DNA of 58,711 bases from CAYMEK01 sp964389305 (GCA_964389305.1 CAYMEK010000023.1:1-58711), one strand, 5' to 3'; shown: positions 1 to 8,256, counted from the stretch's first letter. Made by a program: numbers and translations. The notes: generated by a model from the letters alone, not told the origin.

Positions 1-1324
1 CGAAGCGCTCGGGCATGTTGAAATCGAACTGGATCGTGGTCATCTGCCACTCCCGGCCCAGGGAGTCCTTGACCTTCAGGTCGATCTTCGGACCGTAGAA
101 GGCCCCTCCTCCCTCATCCAGCTCGTAGTCCAGCGCTTCCCGGTCGATCGCCTTCTGCAGGCTCTCGGTAGCCTGGGCCCACCGTCTTTCCTCGCCCACG
201 CTCTTCTGCGGCGGACGGGTGGCCAGGTACGCCTTGACCTCCTTGAAGCCGAAAGCCTCCCAGATAGCGAGAGAAAAGCGCAAGGTGGAGTGGACCTCCT
301 CCTCGATCTGTTCGGGAGTACAGATGATGTGGGCGTCATCCTGGGTAAAGCCGCGAACCCGCAGCAGCCCGTGCAGCACCCCCGAGCGCTCGTAGCGGTA
401 CACGGTCCCCAGCTCCGCCCAGCGCAGGGGCAGCTCCCGGTAGGATCGCAGGGAGGACTTGTAGATCAGGATGTGGAAGGGACAGTTCATCGGCTTGAGG
501 TAGTATTCCACCTCATCGATGGTCAGCGGGGCGTACATGTTTTCCTTGTAGAAATCCAGGTGACCCGACGTCTCCCAAAGCCACGCCTTGCCGATATGGG
601 GGGTGTTGATCAGCTCATAGCCGTGCTTGAAGTGTTCGCGCTTCCAGTAGTCTTCCACCAAGTGGCGAATCAGGGCGCCCTTGGGGTGCCAGTAGACCAG
701 GCCGGGGCCGGCTTCCTCGTGGGTGGAGTACAGGTCCAGCTCCTTGCCCAGACGCCGGTGATCCCGCTTCTCGATCTCCTCGCGCCTCTTCAGGTACTCC
801 TCGAGCTGGCTGCGGCTCTCCCAGGCGGTGCCGTAGATGCGGGTAAGCATGGGATTGGTCTCCGAGCCCCGCCAGTAGGCGCCCGCCACGGTCAGCAGCT
901 TGAAGCCTTGAGGATCGATCTCCCCCGTATCCGCCACGTGGGGGCCGCGGCACAGATCGGTGAAGGTATCCTGGGTGTAGGTGGAGATCTCCTCTCCCTC
1001 GGGCAGCTCCCTGATCAGCTCCAGCTTGTAGGGCTGGTCCCGAAAGATGCTCAGGGCTTCCCGGCGGGAGACGACCCGGCGGGTAAACTCGTGCCTGCCG
1101 GCGGCGATCTCCCGCATCCGCTTCTCGATCTTCTCCAGATCCTCGGCCTTGAGAGGCTCGGGCAGGTCGAAATCGTAGTAAAAGCCGTCCTCGATCGCCG
1201 GTCCGATGGCGAACTTGGTCCCGGGATACAGCTCCAGCACCGCCTCGGCCATGAGGTGGGCCGTGGAGTGACGGATTTTTAAAAGCTTCTGTTCGGCCTG
1301 CTCAACCGGTGCAGCCTTTTGCAT
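1..1324 (-). CDS. thrS: Threonyl-tRNA synthetase (3' end beyond the window)
   Basis: Charges tRNA-Thr in the cytoplasm. About 441 codons are visible, reading from 1324 towards 1. The protein begins almost directly at the editing domain: HSTAHLMA is at residues 19-26, whereas enterobacterial ThrS carries about 60 residues of TGS domain before it, so TGS is absent, as in several spirochaetes. Downstream are the editing-site DLCRGPH, the catalytic-core zinc cysteine in LKPMNCPFH, motif 2 (RYERSGVLHGLLRVRGFTQDD) with the second zinc histidine (DDAHI), and GAFYGPKIDL. The sequence stops at NMPERF, before the third zinc ligand, motif 3 and the anticodon domain. The ATG at 1324 follows a TTGGAGG ribosome site. 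A long structured leader precedes it. Identification is near certain. Confidence 0.97.
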   Translation of the reverse strand, partial: MQKAAPVEQAEQKLLKIRHSTAHLMAEAVLELYPGTKFAIGPAIEDGFYYDFDLPEPLKAEDLEKIEKRMREIAAGRHEFTRRVVSRREALSIFRDQPYKLELIRELPEGEEISTYTQDTFTDLCRGPHVADTGEIDPQGFKLLTVAGAYWRGSETNPMLTRIYGTAWESRSQLEEYLKRREEIEKRDHRRLGKELDLYSTHEEAGPGLVYWHPKGALIRHLVEDYWKREHFKHGYELINTPHIGKAWLWETSGHLDFYKENMYAPLTIDEVEYYLKPMNCPFHILIYKSSLRSYRELPLRWAELGTVYRYERSGVLHGLLRVRGFTQDDAHIICTPEQIEEEVHSTLRFSLAIWEAFGFKEVKAYLATRPPQKSVGEERRWAQATESLQKAIDREALDYELDEGGGAFYGPKIDLKVKDSLGREWQMTTIQFDFNMPERF

Positions 1325-1340
1325 GTTAAACCTCCAACAA

Positions 1341-1395
1341 TAAAAAAGCCTTTATACTTCGGACGGGATCGCGGCCGGTCCAAGGTATAAAGGCT
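1341..1395 (-). terminator. Intrinsic terminator in the thrS leader (attenuator candidate)
   Basis: On the minus strand the arms AGCCTTTATACCTTGGAC and GTCCGAAGTATAAAGGCT form an 18-bp stem with one mismatch and one G-T pair, followed by six T residues. It lies between the thrS promoter and the thrS ribosome site, so transcription must read through it to reach thrS. That is the geometry of an attenuator rather than an end-of-gene terminator. Confidence 0.8.
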
Positions 1396-1396
1396 C

Positions 1397-1440
1397 TCTC
1401 CGCTCGAGCCGGGCCCCGCAGGCGGCCCGCAAAGCGGAGA
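1397..1440 (-). promoter_or_regulatory. Upstream hairpin and alternative antiterminator stem of the thrS leader
   Basis: TCTCCGCT and AGCGGAGA (1433-1440 and 1397-1404) form an 8-bp stem immediately before the terminator. A competing stem is possible: GGCTC at 1410-1406, inside this hairpin's loop, can pair with GAGCC at 1396-1392, the base of the terminator. The two pairings are mutually exclusive, as expected of an attenuation switch. This is read from the sequence only; no folding energies were computed. Confidence 0.5.
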
Positions 1441-1443
1441 TCT

Positions 1444-1491
1444 TCAGGATGTAGTGTTCCGCCGTGACTTCTTCATTGGCTCTTCGCTCAT
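1444..1491 (-). CDS. Possible thrS leader peptide (15 aa)
   Basis: A short frame MSEEPMKKSRRNTTS begins at an ATG preceded by GGAAGG at a spacing of about four bases. It ends just before the leader hairpins. The last residues include two consecutive threonine codons (ACT ACA). This fits a ribosome-mediated attenuation leader for a threonine enzyme, where stalling at Thr codons would favour read-through. Two Thr codons is fewer than in classical leaders, so chance cannot be excluded. Confidence 0.4.
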   Translation of the reverse strand: MSEEPMKKSRRNTTS

Positions 1492-1539
1492 CGATCCTTC
1501 CAGGCGCTCTTGGCGCGCCTCTCTCAAATCGCTGGTCCT

Positions 1540-1568
1540 ACCATAGGAAGAAACATCAGAATTGTCAA
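1540..1568 (-). promoter_or_regulatory. Sigma-70-type promoter of thrS
   Basis: TTGACA (1568-1563) and TATGGT (1545-1540) are separated by exactly 17 bp. The predicted start near 1533 would give a leader of about 210 nt carrying the peptide, hairpins and terminator described for thrS. Confidence 0.75.
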
Positions 1569-1722
1569 GCTCATCCTGCCGCGGTGGTACCCCTTCTGGC
1601 GTTGCCACCCCTGCCGCGTCCCGGCCGCCGATCCACATCCGGCTCCGGCGCTTCCGCACCCCGCCGGTCAGCCGCCCGGCGCTGCTTTCGAGCCGGACGC
1701 GGGCCGCGCGCACCTCGCGCCC

Positions 1723-1742
1723 GCCGCACCGGCCCGTGCGGC
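1723..1742 (-). terminator. Hairpin at the end of bcp, no T run
   Basis: GCCGCAC and GTGCGGC form a perfect 7-bp stem with a 6-nt loop that begins at the bcp stop codon. There is no T tract, so it may only protect the mRNA 3' end. Confidence 0.3.
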
Positions 1743-2182
1743 TAAGAGCCTAGAGCCTCCCTGGCGAAAGGCACAGTATTCTTGGGGCTGACCTTGTACC
1801 AGGCCTGCACCACCCTGCCCTGCTCGTCGATCAGGAAGGAGGAGCGGATAATGCCCAGGGCACCCCAGGTTCCATAGGTCTCGGCCGTCCGGTGCCCGGG
1901 GTCGGAGAGCAGGGGAAAACCCAGCCCGTACTTCACGGCGAACTTTTTCAACCGCCGCGGATCGTCCGGGCTGACACCCACCGCCTTGATGCCGAGCCCG
2001 TCGAACACCGGCATAGCGTCCCGAATGCTACAGGCCTGGGTCGTGCAGCCCGGGGTATCCGCCCTGGGATAGAAGTACAGAAGGAGCTTGCCGCCCACGA
2101 AATCGGAAAGCTTCACGGTCCTACCGTCCTGATCCTGCAGGCTGAAGGCGGGCGCCTGGTCGCCGGTTTTCAATCGTCCCAT
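1742..2182 (-). CDS. bcp: Thiol peroxidase of the Bcp/PrxQ family
   Basis: Reduces hydrogen peroxide and organic hydroperoxides in the cytoplasm with thioredoxin-type reductants. The 146-aa length is normal for the family. The motif ADTPGCTTQACSIRD places the peroxidatic cysteine at residue 46 and a resolving cysteine at 51, the intramolecular two-Cys arrangement of PrxQ. Pro39 and Thr43 of the active site are present. The ATG at 2182 follows an AAGGAG-like site. It is transcribed towards thrS but thrS has its own promoter, so the two are probably separate units. A peroxide scavenger would suit an anaerobe or microaerobe. Confidence 0.93.
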   Translation of the reverse strand: MGRLKTGDQAPAFSLQDQDGRTVKLSDFVGGKLLLYFYPRADTPGCTTQACSIRDAMPVFDGLGIKAVGVSPDDPRRLKKFAVKYGLGFPLLSDPGHRTAETYGTWGALGIIRSSFLIDEQGRVVQAWYKVSPKNTVPFAREALGS

Positions 2183-2213
2183 CTCGTTTCTCCTTGCCGT
2201 TTCCCTACCGCAG

Positions 2214-2243
2214 AAAATACTTACAAAGTAATCACCCGGTCAA
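2214..2243 (-). promoter_or_regulatory. Candidate bcp promoter
   Basis: TTGACC (2243-2238) and TATTTT (2219-2214) with an 18-bp spacer sit about 32 bp before the bcp start. Consensus match is good at -35 and moderate at -10. Confidence 0.5.
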
Positions 2244-2317
2244 CAGCAGAACAAACGATTTACAGAAACAGGGTATTTCTAGTAGCCTGTAATAGAAGCT
2301 GAAAGGATTCATCGACT

Positions 2318-3703
2318 ATGGCTACAGCAAGACCCACAGACCGGGCGGTACAGTATTTGCGAGACGGGCGCGAGCGTTTCTTGAGCGTTCTCGGCGAGTT
2401 CATCAGGATCCCTTCCATTTCCACGGAGCCGGACCGACGGACCGACGTCTTGAAGGCGGCCGAATGGCTGGCAGGGCAGCTGAGATCCCTGGGAATCGAA
2501 GAAGTGAGGATGTTCGAGACCGCCGGCGCTCCGATAGTCTACGGACGTTCCGATCCCGCCGCCAGGGCCCCCACCGTGTTGATCTACGGCCACTACGATG
2601 TTCAACCAACAGACCCGCTGAGCGAATGGCGGACAGATCCCTTCGAGCCGGAGATGCAAGGGGAGAACCTGTTCGCCCGAGGAGCTTCGGACATGAAGGG
2701 ACAGCTCATGGCCGCCCTGAACGCCGTGGAAGCCGTGAGGAGGGCTGGTGACTGCCCGCTCGGGTTCAAGTTCCTGTTCGAGGGAGAGGAGGAGATAGGC
2801 TCTACCCATCTGGCTGCATTCATAGACGGCCACAAACAGATCCTGAGCGCCGATGTCTGCCTGAACCCGGACGCCGGAATGCTCGCTCCCGATCTGCCGA
2901 CCATCACCTACGCCCTCAGAGGCCTCGCCTACTTCGAGCTGCGGGTCCGCGGACCCGAAAAAGACCTGCACTCGGGCAGTTTCGGCGGGGCCGTTCACAA
3001 TCCGGCCCAGGTTTTGTGCGAAGCGATCGCCGCCATGCACGATTCCAAGGGAAGGGTCACCCTACCTGGCTTCTACGATCGGGTTAGGGAGCTCGACGAG
3101 GCCGAGCGGCGGGAGCTGGCCAGGCTGCCGGTAGATGAGTCTTTTCTGCGCAAGATCGCCGGGGTCGGAGCGCTCTGGGGGGAGGAGGGCTATACCCCGA
3201 TCGAACGCATCGGCGCCCGGCCGACCCTGGAGGTCAACGGCCTGCTGTCCGGGTTCACCGGGAAAGGCTCCAAGACCGTGCTGCCGGCGGCGGCCATGGC
3301 CAAGATCTCCATGCGCCTGGTGGCCGATCAACGGGTCCAGGAGGTGGCGGAACAGCTCCAGGCGTTTCTGAAGGAGAAGCTTCCGCCCACCGTTCACTGG
3401 GAGCTGGAGCAGCTAGCCGGCGGGCCTCCCGTGCTCAGCGCTCGCGACTCGGCGGCGCTGCAGGCCTTGAGCAGCGCCTTCGAGACCGTCTGGGGCAAAC
3501 GCCCGATTTTCCGCCGAGAAGGAGGATCGGTGCCGGTCGGCGCCTATCTCCAGCAGGCTGTGGGCATGGATTCGCTCATGACCGGCTTCGCCCTTCCCGA
3601 TGACAATGCCCACTCGCCAAACGAGAAGCTGCACCTGCCCACCTGTCAGAAGGGAAGTGAAGCGCTGGTCCATTTCTTCTGTAACCTTGCCGGGGGAGGA
3701 TGA
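2318..3703 (+). CDS. M20 family metallopeptidase (dipeptidase / peptidase of the CPG2-CN2 type)
   Basis: A zinc exopeptidase of the ArgE/DapE/ACY1/CPG2 superfamily, 461 aa. Visible metal and catalytic residues are His92 and Asp94 in GHYDVQP, the bridging Asp125 in RGASDMKG, Glu158/Glu159 in FEGEEEIGS, Asp185 in NPDAG, and the C-terminal His432 in DDNAHSPNE. The dimerisation (lid) domain lies between about residues 200 and 320. Length and motifs fit the dipeptidase subgroup (PepV/CN2-like) better than DapE or ArgE, but the substrate cannot be told. No signal peptide is visible, so it is probably cytosolic. It is a single gene, convergent with the lipid operon that follows. The start ATG has GAAAGGA at a fair distance. 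Confidence 0.9.
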   Translation: MATARPTDRAVQYLRDGRERFLSVLGEFIRIPSISTEPDRRTDVLKAAEWLAGQLRSLGIEEVRMFETAGAPIVYGRSDPAARAPTVLIYGHYDVQPTDPLSEWRTDPFEPEMQGENLFARGASDMKGQLMAALNAVEAVRRAGDCPLGFKFLFEGEEEIGSTHLAAFIDGHKQILSADVCLNPDAGMLAPDLPTITYALRGLAYFELRVRGPEKDLHSGSFGGAVHNPAQVLCEAIAAMHDSKGRVTLPGFYDRVRELDEAERRELARLPVDESFLRKIAGVGALWGEEGYTPIERIGARPTLEVNGLLSGFTGKGSKTVLPAAAMAKISMRLVADQRVQEVAEQLQAFLKEKLPPTVHWELEQLAGGPPVLSARDSAALQALSSAFETVWGKRPIFRREGGSVPVGAYLQQAVGMDSLMTGFALPDDNAHSPNEKLHLPTCQKGSEALVHFFCNLAGGG

Positions 3704-3835
3704 CAGGCCGCCCACCAGGGAATAAGCTGCGGTTTTTCTGCCGGCGGCAACGCCTCTCGGCCGAGGCCGGACAGCGACCTGCCACACCGGCAGCGGCTCG
3801 GAGCCAAGACAGCTGGGAGCAATCACGGGGGGTCT

Positions 3836-5812
3836 TTAGTACAGGGCAGCCAGGTTCAGGGTAACGAAGGGCTTAGAGCTCCCCAGATCGTAACCCCCCG
3901 ATACAGACGCCTGCATGGACATCAGGCCGATCAGGGCGGCCTCCCCTTTCAGGCTCAAGCCCAGGGAAGGCTCGGGCCGGCTGGAAGAGGCGAGGACTTC
4001 GGGCCAGAACAGATCACAAAAGGCGGAAAGCTCGAAGCTTTTCAGCATCAGCATCTCCCAGAGCGGAAGGAACAATGATTCGGGGGCCAGGATGAGATCG
4101 AAGTTGAGAACCGCAAAGCTGTCCATGAGCAGGCTGCGGCCGGTCCCCCGGAAGAAGTCGTTGTAGGTCAGGGTAATCCCTTCACCCTCGCTGGATGCAA
4201 GCGAAGCGTTCAGCAGGGCCCTCGAGAAAGCCCCCAGCGCCCCGACCAGTCGCTTGCGGATCATGAGCTCGTTGGAGATCCCGTGAATCCCCGGCGTCTG
4301 GAAGAAGTAAGACAACCGGTCCTGCAGGAAATCCCTGTCCGCGGGAGCCAAACGGGCATCCAGACCGGCCGCCAGGTACAGCCGTTCTTCGACTTCCGGA
4401 ACGGTGAGCCGCAGCTCGCCCGAAAAATACGGCCCGGCGACCAGGCTCTCCCCCAGCATGAAAGGCAGGGCGGCTTTCAGCCAGTGGTAGGTGTAGGAAT
4501 CGGCCACCTGCATCTCATCCACATTCAGGAAGGCGTAGTTTTGCAGGCCGAGCAGCAGCCTGCCACGCACGGCGGCATCGAGGTGCAGGAGGGCTCCCCA
4601 TTTGCCGCTCAGGTCGGAAAGCGCGCCTACCCGAATGCCGCCGTAGCCGGCCTGGTACAGGTAGCTCAGGCCCAGGTAATTGTTCTGCTCGAGGCGATTC
4701 TCTCCCCGGTAGCGTTTCAGAATCAGCAGTTGAATCTGCACAGCCCCAAAGCCCCGAGGCAGAGGCAGCCTGTATCCGGCGGCCATTTTTCGCTTGATCT
4801 CCCGCCAACGCTCCCTGTACATCTCCCCGAGCCGTTCTCTTGCCGCCGGACCGGAACCACCCGGTGCGTTCGCTTCCCGGATCGGTACCTCGATCCCCAG
4901 TTCCTGCAGGTATAGTTCGAGATCTTCGCTGCGGGCACTGCAGGACTCGTAACCGGCCTGGATGATTTGATCGAGCTGGTGCCAGCCCATATAGGTAAAC
5001 TGCTCCACGTCGTTGCGGATCAGGAAGGGCCGATAGGCCTTGATGTCCCGCACCGCGGTGCGGCTTTTTCCTATGTTGATGGCCATGTTGAGGACGGTAA
5101 CCGGATCGTCGGCCTTGAGGTCCCGGTCATAAAAGGCCGTGGAGACGATATGAGCGTCGGCGAGATCCATAAAGGGCTCCAGAGGCACCAGGTTGCTGAT
5201 CCCGCCGTCGAGCAGCAACAGCCCTTCCATATCCACGGGCTCGAACACGGCGGGGATGGCGATAGCGGCCCGGAGCACTTCGAGGAAATCCCCCCGGCAG
5301 AGGAGGACTTTTCTCATGCTGTTAAGGTCCTCGCAAACCACGATCACCGGGACCGGCAGCTCGGCAATGTCTATCTTGCCGATCAGCGCGCCGGCCAGGG
5401 CCAGCAGACCGCGGAGGTCCGTCACCCCCCCGGAGGTGGGCAGCTTGGGGGTGAAAAGCTGCGAGTAGTCAACGCTGCGGAACAGGTCCTCCATTACGTC
5501 CACCGGGACTCCCGCGGCATACAGCAAGCCGATAATCGACCCCATCGAGTTGGTCACAACCAGGTCGGGGACCACGCCCTGCTCTTCCAGCCGCTTCAGA
5601 ACCCCGAGGTGGCAGAACGCCCTGGCCGAGCCGCCGGAAAGGTGGAGCGCCACAACCGGCCGCTGCTCCCGCAGCGAGCCCAGACGGGCTTCGATCTCCT
5701 CGAATCCCAGGTAAATCGGCCGGTCGATATCGAAAAACTCCTCCCGGGGAGCCGGGAACAAAACCGGGGAAGTCCAGGTGAGGAGCAAAGCCAGCACGGC
5801 CATGGTTCGCAT
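3836..5812 (-). CDS. Patatin-like phospholipase with C-terminal outer-membrane barrel-like region
   Basis: 658 aa with an N-terminal signal sequence (about 1-21). The patatin domain spans roughly 50-270: oxyanion loop LSGGSARAF at 59-66, nucleophile Ser89 in TNSMG, and catalytic Asp202 in LLDGG. Two consensus glycines are replaced: GxSxG is T-N-S-M-G, and the GGGxRG loop reads GGSARA. The C-terminal half (about 345-658) is rich in alternating hydrophobic strands and ends in an aromatic residue (AALY), which suggests a membrane barrel, comparable in plan to the patatin autotransporter PlpD (type Vd), although a POTRA domain is not recognisable. It is the last gene of a coupled operon with two small secreted proteins and a PLD lipoprotein. 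Probable role: hydrolysis of envelope lipids. Confidence 0.85.
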   Translation of the reverse strand: MRTMAVLALLLTWTSPVLFPAPREEFFDIDRPIYLGFEEIEARLGSLREQRPVVALHLSGGSARAFCHLGVLKRLEEQGVVPDLVVTNSMGSIIGLLYAAGVPVDVMEDLFRSVDYSQLFTPKLPTSGGVTDLRGLLALAGALIGKIDIAELPVPVIVVCEDLNSMRKVLLCRGDFLEVLRAAIAIPAVFEPVDMEGLLLLDGGISNLVPLEPFMDLADAHIVSTAFYDRDLKADDPVTVLNMAINIGKSRTAVRDIKAYRPFLIRNDVEQFTYMGWHQLDQIIQAGYESCSARSEDLELYLQELGIEVPIREANAPGGSGPAARERLGEMYRERWREIKRKMAAGYRLPLPRGFGAVQIQLLILKRYRGENRLEQNNYLGLSYLYQAGYGGIRVGALSDLSGKWGALLHLDAAVRGRLLLGLQNYAFLNVDEMQVADSYTYHWLKAALPFMLGESLVAGPYFSGELRLTVPEVEERLYLAAGLDARLAPADRDFLQDRLSYFFQTPGIHGISNELMIRKRLVGALGAFSRALLNASLASSEGEGITLTYNDFFRGTGRSLLMDSFAVLNFDLILAPESLFLPLWEMLMLKSFELSAFCDLFWPEVLASSSRPEPSLGLSLKGEAALIGLMSMQASVSGGYDLGSSKPFVTLNLAALY

Positions 5813-5827
5813 CGCAGAATCCCCCTG

Positions 5828-6385
5828 CTAAAGATAGAGTGTGACGGTCAGCAGCCGAAGCCGCAAGAGCGCCCGCCTGCGCTCGGGGTCCACGAGCAAG
5901 CCCAGAGCGCACAGCCTGGTGGAGTAGCAATATTCGGGGCTTCCCTGTACCAGGGGCGACAGGTTCACGGTAAGCAGCTTACTGTGATCCAGTCCGTACA
6001 GAAGTCCCGCGTCCACTACTAAATTGAAAAATGCGGTGGGCTTTCTCTCGATGATCCAGTATCCAGTCGAAAAACCGAACAGCACCTCGGAGTAAGGCCG
6101 GGGAGTGACCTGGGCTACCTGGTAAAGCTCGATTTCCAGGTGGCGGCCTGGAAGCCAGTTCAGCCCGGCGTGATAGTACATCCCGGCCGGGATGGGCGGA
6201 TAGTCGGCCTTGCCCAACGGGAAGAACGTACTGGTTCCCAGGGTAAGGCCCAGTCCCGAAGCCCAGAGCTCGCCTGCGCCCAGGAACAACAGCAGCAGAA
6301 GGCTCCGGCGGCCCGCCCGGCCGGAGCCCCACAGACCGGCGCGCCCGCAGGCCCTTCTTCCTCCCGGTCGATCGCCTCCCTTCAT
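5828..6385 (-). CDS. Secreted small protein of unknown function (185 aa, second of a pair)
   Basis: I do not recognise a family. The start is the ATG at 6385, which overlaps the upstream stop as ATGA, so translation is coupled. A long basic N-terminus (MKGGDRPGGRR...) precedes a leucine-rich core and GELWAS, a plausible signal-peptide cleavage region near residue 42. The rest shows short amphipathic strands and ends RLRLLTVTLYL, which would suit a small outer-membrane barrel. Exactly the same length (185 aa) as its upstream neighbour and similar overall layout, so the two may be distant paralogues, but no clear residue alignment is visible. It ends 15 bp before the patatin gene. An open frame continues upstream of this start but only antisense to the neighbour's code, and is not used. 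Confidence 0.65.
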   Translation of the reverse strand: MKGGDRPGGRRACGRAGLWGSGRAGRRSLLLLLFLGAGELWASGLGLTLGTSTFFPLGKADYPPIPAGMYYHAGLNWLPGRHLEIELYQVAQVTPRPYSEVLFGFSTGYWIIERKPTAFFNLVVDAGLLYGLDHSKLLTVNLSPLVQGSPEYCYSTRLCALGLLVDPERRRALLRLRLLTVTLYL

Positions 6386-6939
6386 AGCAGGAACACCGCC
6401 GTCTTGAACAAGGCGAATCCCCAGCCTCGGAGGCGAAAACCTGGCTCCATGAAAAGCAGGACCGAGCCCACGGAAATGAGCGCATCCGCCGCCCGTACAC
6501 GCAGGGGCGCCAGCAGCAGCGTAAATGAGAAGCCGTGGAAATCGGGTTCGACCAACAGCTCCGTGCCCAGAGCCGGGCTCCAGCATAGGGAAGTATAAAA
6601 GCAGCGTTCCAGGGCCCGGACCTCGAGATCGAACAGGGTCAACTCCCCGGCGAACTGGTAACGCGTACCTCCGTCTTGGAAGGGCGCCGCGGGCACAAGC
6701 AATCCACAGTACAGCGACGGATTGAGTAGGGGCAGCGACAGCGGCTCGACAAACGCGCCGAAGGCCAGGTACTCCGCCGCCGGCAGCCCGGTCCGCTCGG
6801 AAAAACCGCAGCTCTCGGCGTACAGACCGGCCCACCAGGGACTCTCCTGACCCAGGGACCAGCCGCTGGCCGCCGGAAACAACAAGGCCGCCAGCAGGAG
6901 CAGTCTTCCGGCCGGCGGACACCGCCTCAGAACTCTCAT
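6382..6939 (-). CDS. Secreted small protein of unknown function (185 aa, first of a pair)
   Basis: No family recognised. The ATG at 6939 lies two bases after the stop of the PLD gene and is preceded by GGAGG, which decides the start; the longer frame upstream reads through the PLD gene and is rejected. A signal peptide is clear: MRVLRRCPPAGRLLLLAALL then a cleavage region near AASGWS. The mature part is strand-like with many aromatic and leucine residues and no enzyme motif. Gene order PLD, this gene, a second 185-aa protein, patatin, all overlapping or nearly so, implies a joint role at the outer membrane or periplasm. Confidence 0.65.
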   Translation of the reverse strand: MRVLRRCPPAGRLLLLAALLFPAASGWSLGQESPWWAGLYAESCGFSERTGLPAAEYLAFGAFVEPLSLPLLNPSLYCGLLVPAAPFQDGGTRYQFAGELTLFDLEVRALERCFYTSLCWSPALGTELLVEPDFHGFSFTLLLAPLRVRAADALISVGSVLLFMEPGFRLRGWGFALFKTAVFLL

Positions 6940-6941
6940 CC

Positions 6942-8210
6942 TCAGCCTCCAAAGTAAAGCAGCAGGTAGTAAAACAGATGTCGAGGGCTCCGGTACCCCG
7001 ACGCCTTCTCTTTGCTGATCCTCAAGGCGCGTTTCTTGATGCCCTCCAGATTTTTGAGCATAGGGGCGCCCATCTCGCTTCCCTCGAACAAGATGTTCAC
7101 CTCCTTGCAGAGGTACGAGGAGCGGAAGTTTAGATTCGCCGAGCCAAGGGCGAACCAATGCCCGTCCACGATTACGGCCTTGTAGTGCAGGTGCGAGATC
7201 GGATGCCCGTATTCCCACAGGCGGGCGCCCGCTTCGATCAGGTCTACCATCCGGTATCCCGTGGCGTAGTAGAACTTGTCGAGGGTATGATAGGCGGATG
7301 AGTAGACTATGTTGACGCTGACCCCGGCGGCGGTCATCCTCCGGATCCGCTCGAGCAGCGCGCAGTCCGCCATGCCGTAGGCCTGGATCAGCCAGATCTC
7401 CCGCTCGGCCAGATCCATGAGCCGGCCGAACATCTCTCCGATTTCCCGGTCGCCGAAGCCGTCCTGATTCAGCAGCCAGAGACAGCCGACCGCCCCAGCG
7501 GTTACCCGGGCCGCGAAGTCCTCCTCCTTCAGCTTATTCATCGAATAGGCGTTCCATTCCCGGACAAAGGAATCCGCCAGCTCTCGGGAGGCCGTCGCGG
7601 AGCGAAACTCCACCATGGAATCGGTATTGCCGTGCTCGTCCGGTGGGTTCAAGGACTTGGACCAGACATTCTGCCCCCCGAGAACCACGGTCTGCCCGTC
7701 AATCAGCCAGAACTTGCGGTGGTCCCGGTACAGGAACACGGGAAAACGGGGGAAGCGGCTGGAGCGGATCGGATTGTACTCCGCAACCGGAATCCCCAAT
7801 TCCAACAGGTACGGGAGAGCGGTCCTGCCGGGAACATAGGCCGAGGAGGAATCCATGAGAATATAAACCCGGACGTTTTCAGCCATCTTGGCCTTCAGAA
7901 GTGCATAGATCTGGTTGGACAGCTCATCCTCGATGGTCAGGAAGGAATCGATCAGGATGTAGTCGCGGGCCTCACGGATCAGCTCTACGGCGCGGTGAAA
8001 AAAGGCGTCGCCCGTGAAATAGAACCGCAGTCCGGAAACGTCGCAGCAGCGCAGGCCCGGAAAAGACGGAACGCTCCGGCTCTCCCCCGTCCTATCTGCC
8101 GCCGCCGGGCCGGGGCGAGGAACAGTGGTGCAGGCGGAGCTCAGCAGCAGAAGGCAGATCATCAGGCCTGCCCGAGCTGTTCTGGTAATCATCATGTGCT
8201 GGTTTGCCAT
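6942..8210 (-). CDS. Phospholipase D / cardiolipin synthase-like lipoprotein
   Basis: 422 aa, PLD superfamily with two HxKxxxxD motifs: His164-Lys166-Asp171 in HRKFWLID and His342-Lys344-Asp349 in HYKAVIVD, each followed by the usual small-residue loop (GGQN and GSANLNFRSS). A lipobox LSSAC with Cys27 follows the N-terminal hydrophobic stretch, so the enzyme is probably a lipoprotein facing the periplasm. Family members make cardiolipin or hydrolyse phosphodiester bonds; the substrate here is unknown. It starts an operon with two small secreted proteins and a patatin. Several ATGs are clustered at the N-terminus (residues 1, 6 and 7) without a strong ribosome site, so the exact start is uncertain. 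Confidence 0.88.
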   Translation of the reverse strand: MANQHMMITRTARAGLMICLLLLSSACTTVPRPGPAAADRTGESRSVPSFPGLRCCDVSGLRFYFTGDAFFHRAVELIREARDYILIDSFLTIEDELSNQIYALLKAKMAENVRVYILMDSSSAYVPGRTALPYLLELGIPVAEYNPIRSSRFPRFPVFLYRDHRKFWLIDGQTVVLGGQNVWSKSLNPPDEHGNTDSMVEFRSATASRELADSFVREWNAYSMNKLKEEDFAARVTAGAVGCLWLLNQDGFGDREIGEMFGRLMDLAEREIWLIQAYGMADCALLERIRRMTAAGVSVNIVYSSAYHTLDKFYYATGYRMVDLIEAGARLWEYGHPISHLHYKAVIVDGHWFALGSANLNFRSSYLCKEVNILFEGSEMGAPMLKNLEGIKKRALRISKEKASGYRSPRHLFYYLLLYFGG

Positions 8211-8256
8211 TATGCACCAACAGAAGGCTTTGGTAAACGTACCGGCGACCCGGCGG

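Noticed and set aside
290..1282. Long open frame on the plus strand (330 codons) across thrS
   Set aside because: It is antisense to clear ThrS coding sequence, with no ribosome site and a composition typical of a shadow frame. Similar shadows oppose secD, groEL, patatin, TRAP and cob genes.
1579..1593. CCGCGGTGGTACCCC, resembling the T-box core sequence
   Set aside because: It lies upstream of the thrS promoter and almost 190 bp from the terminator; a T-box core must be just before the terminator/antiterminator.
5828..6952. A 374-codon frame over both small secreted-protein genes
   Set aside because: The N-terminal part is out of frame with the neighbour that has the ribosome site and signal peptide; the real gene starts at 6385 with an ATGA overlap.
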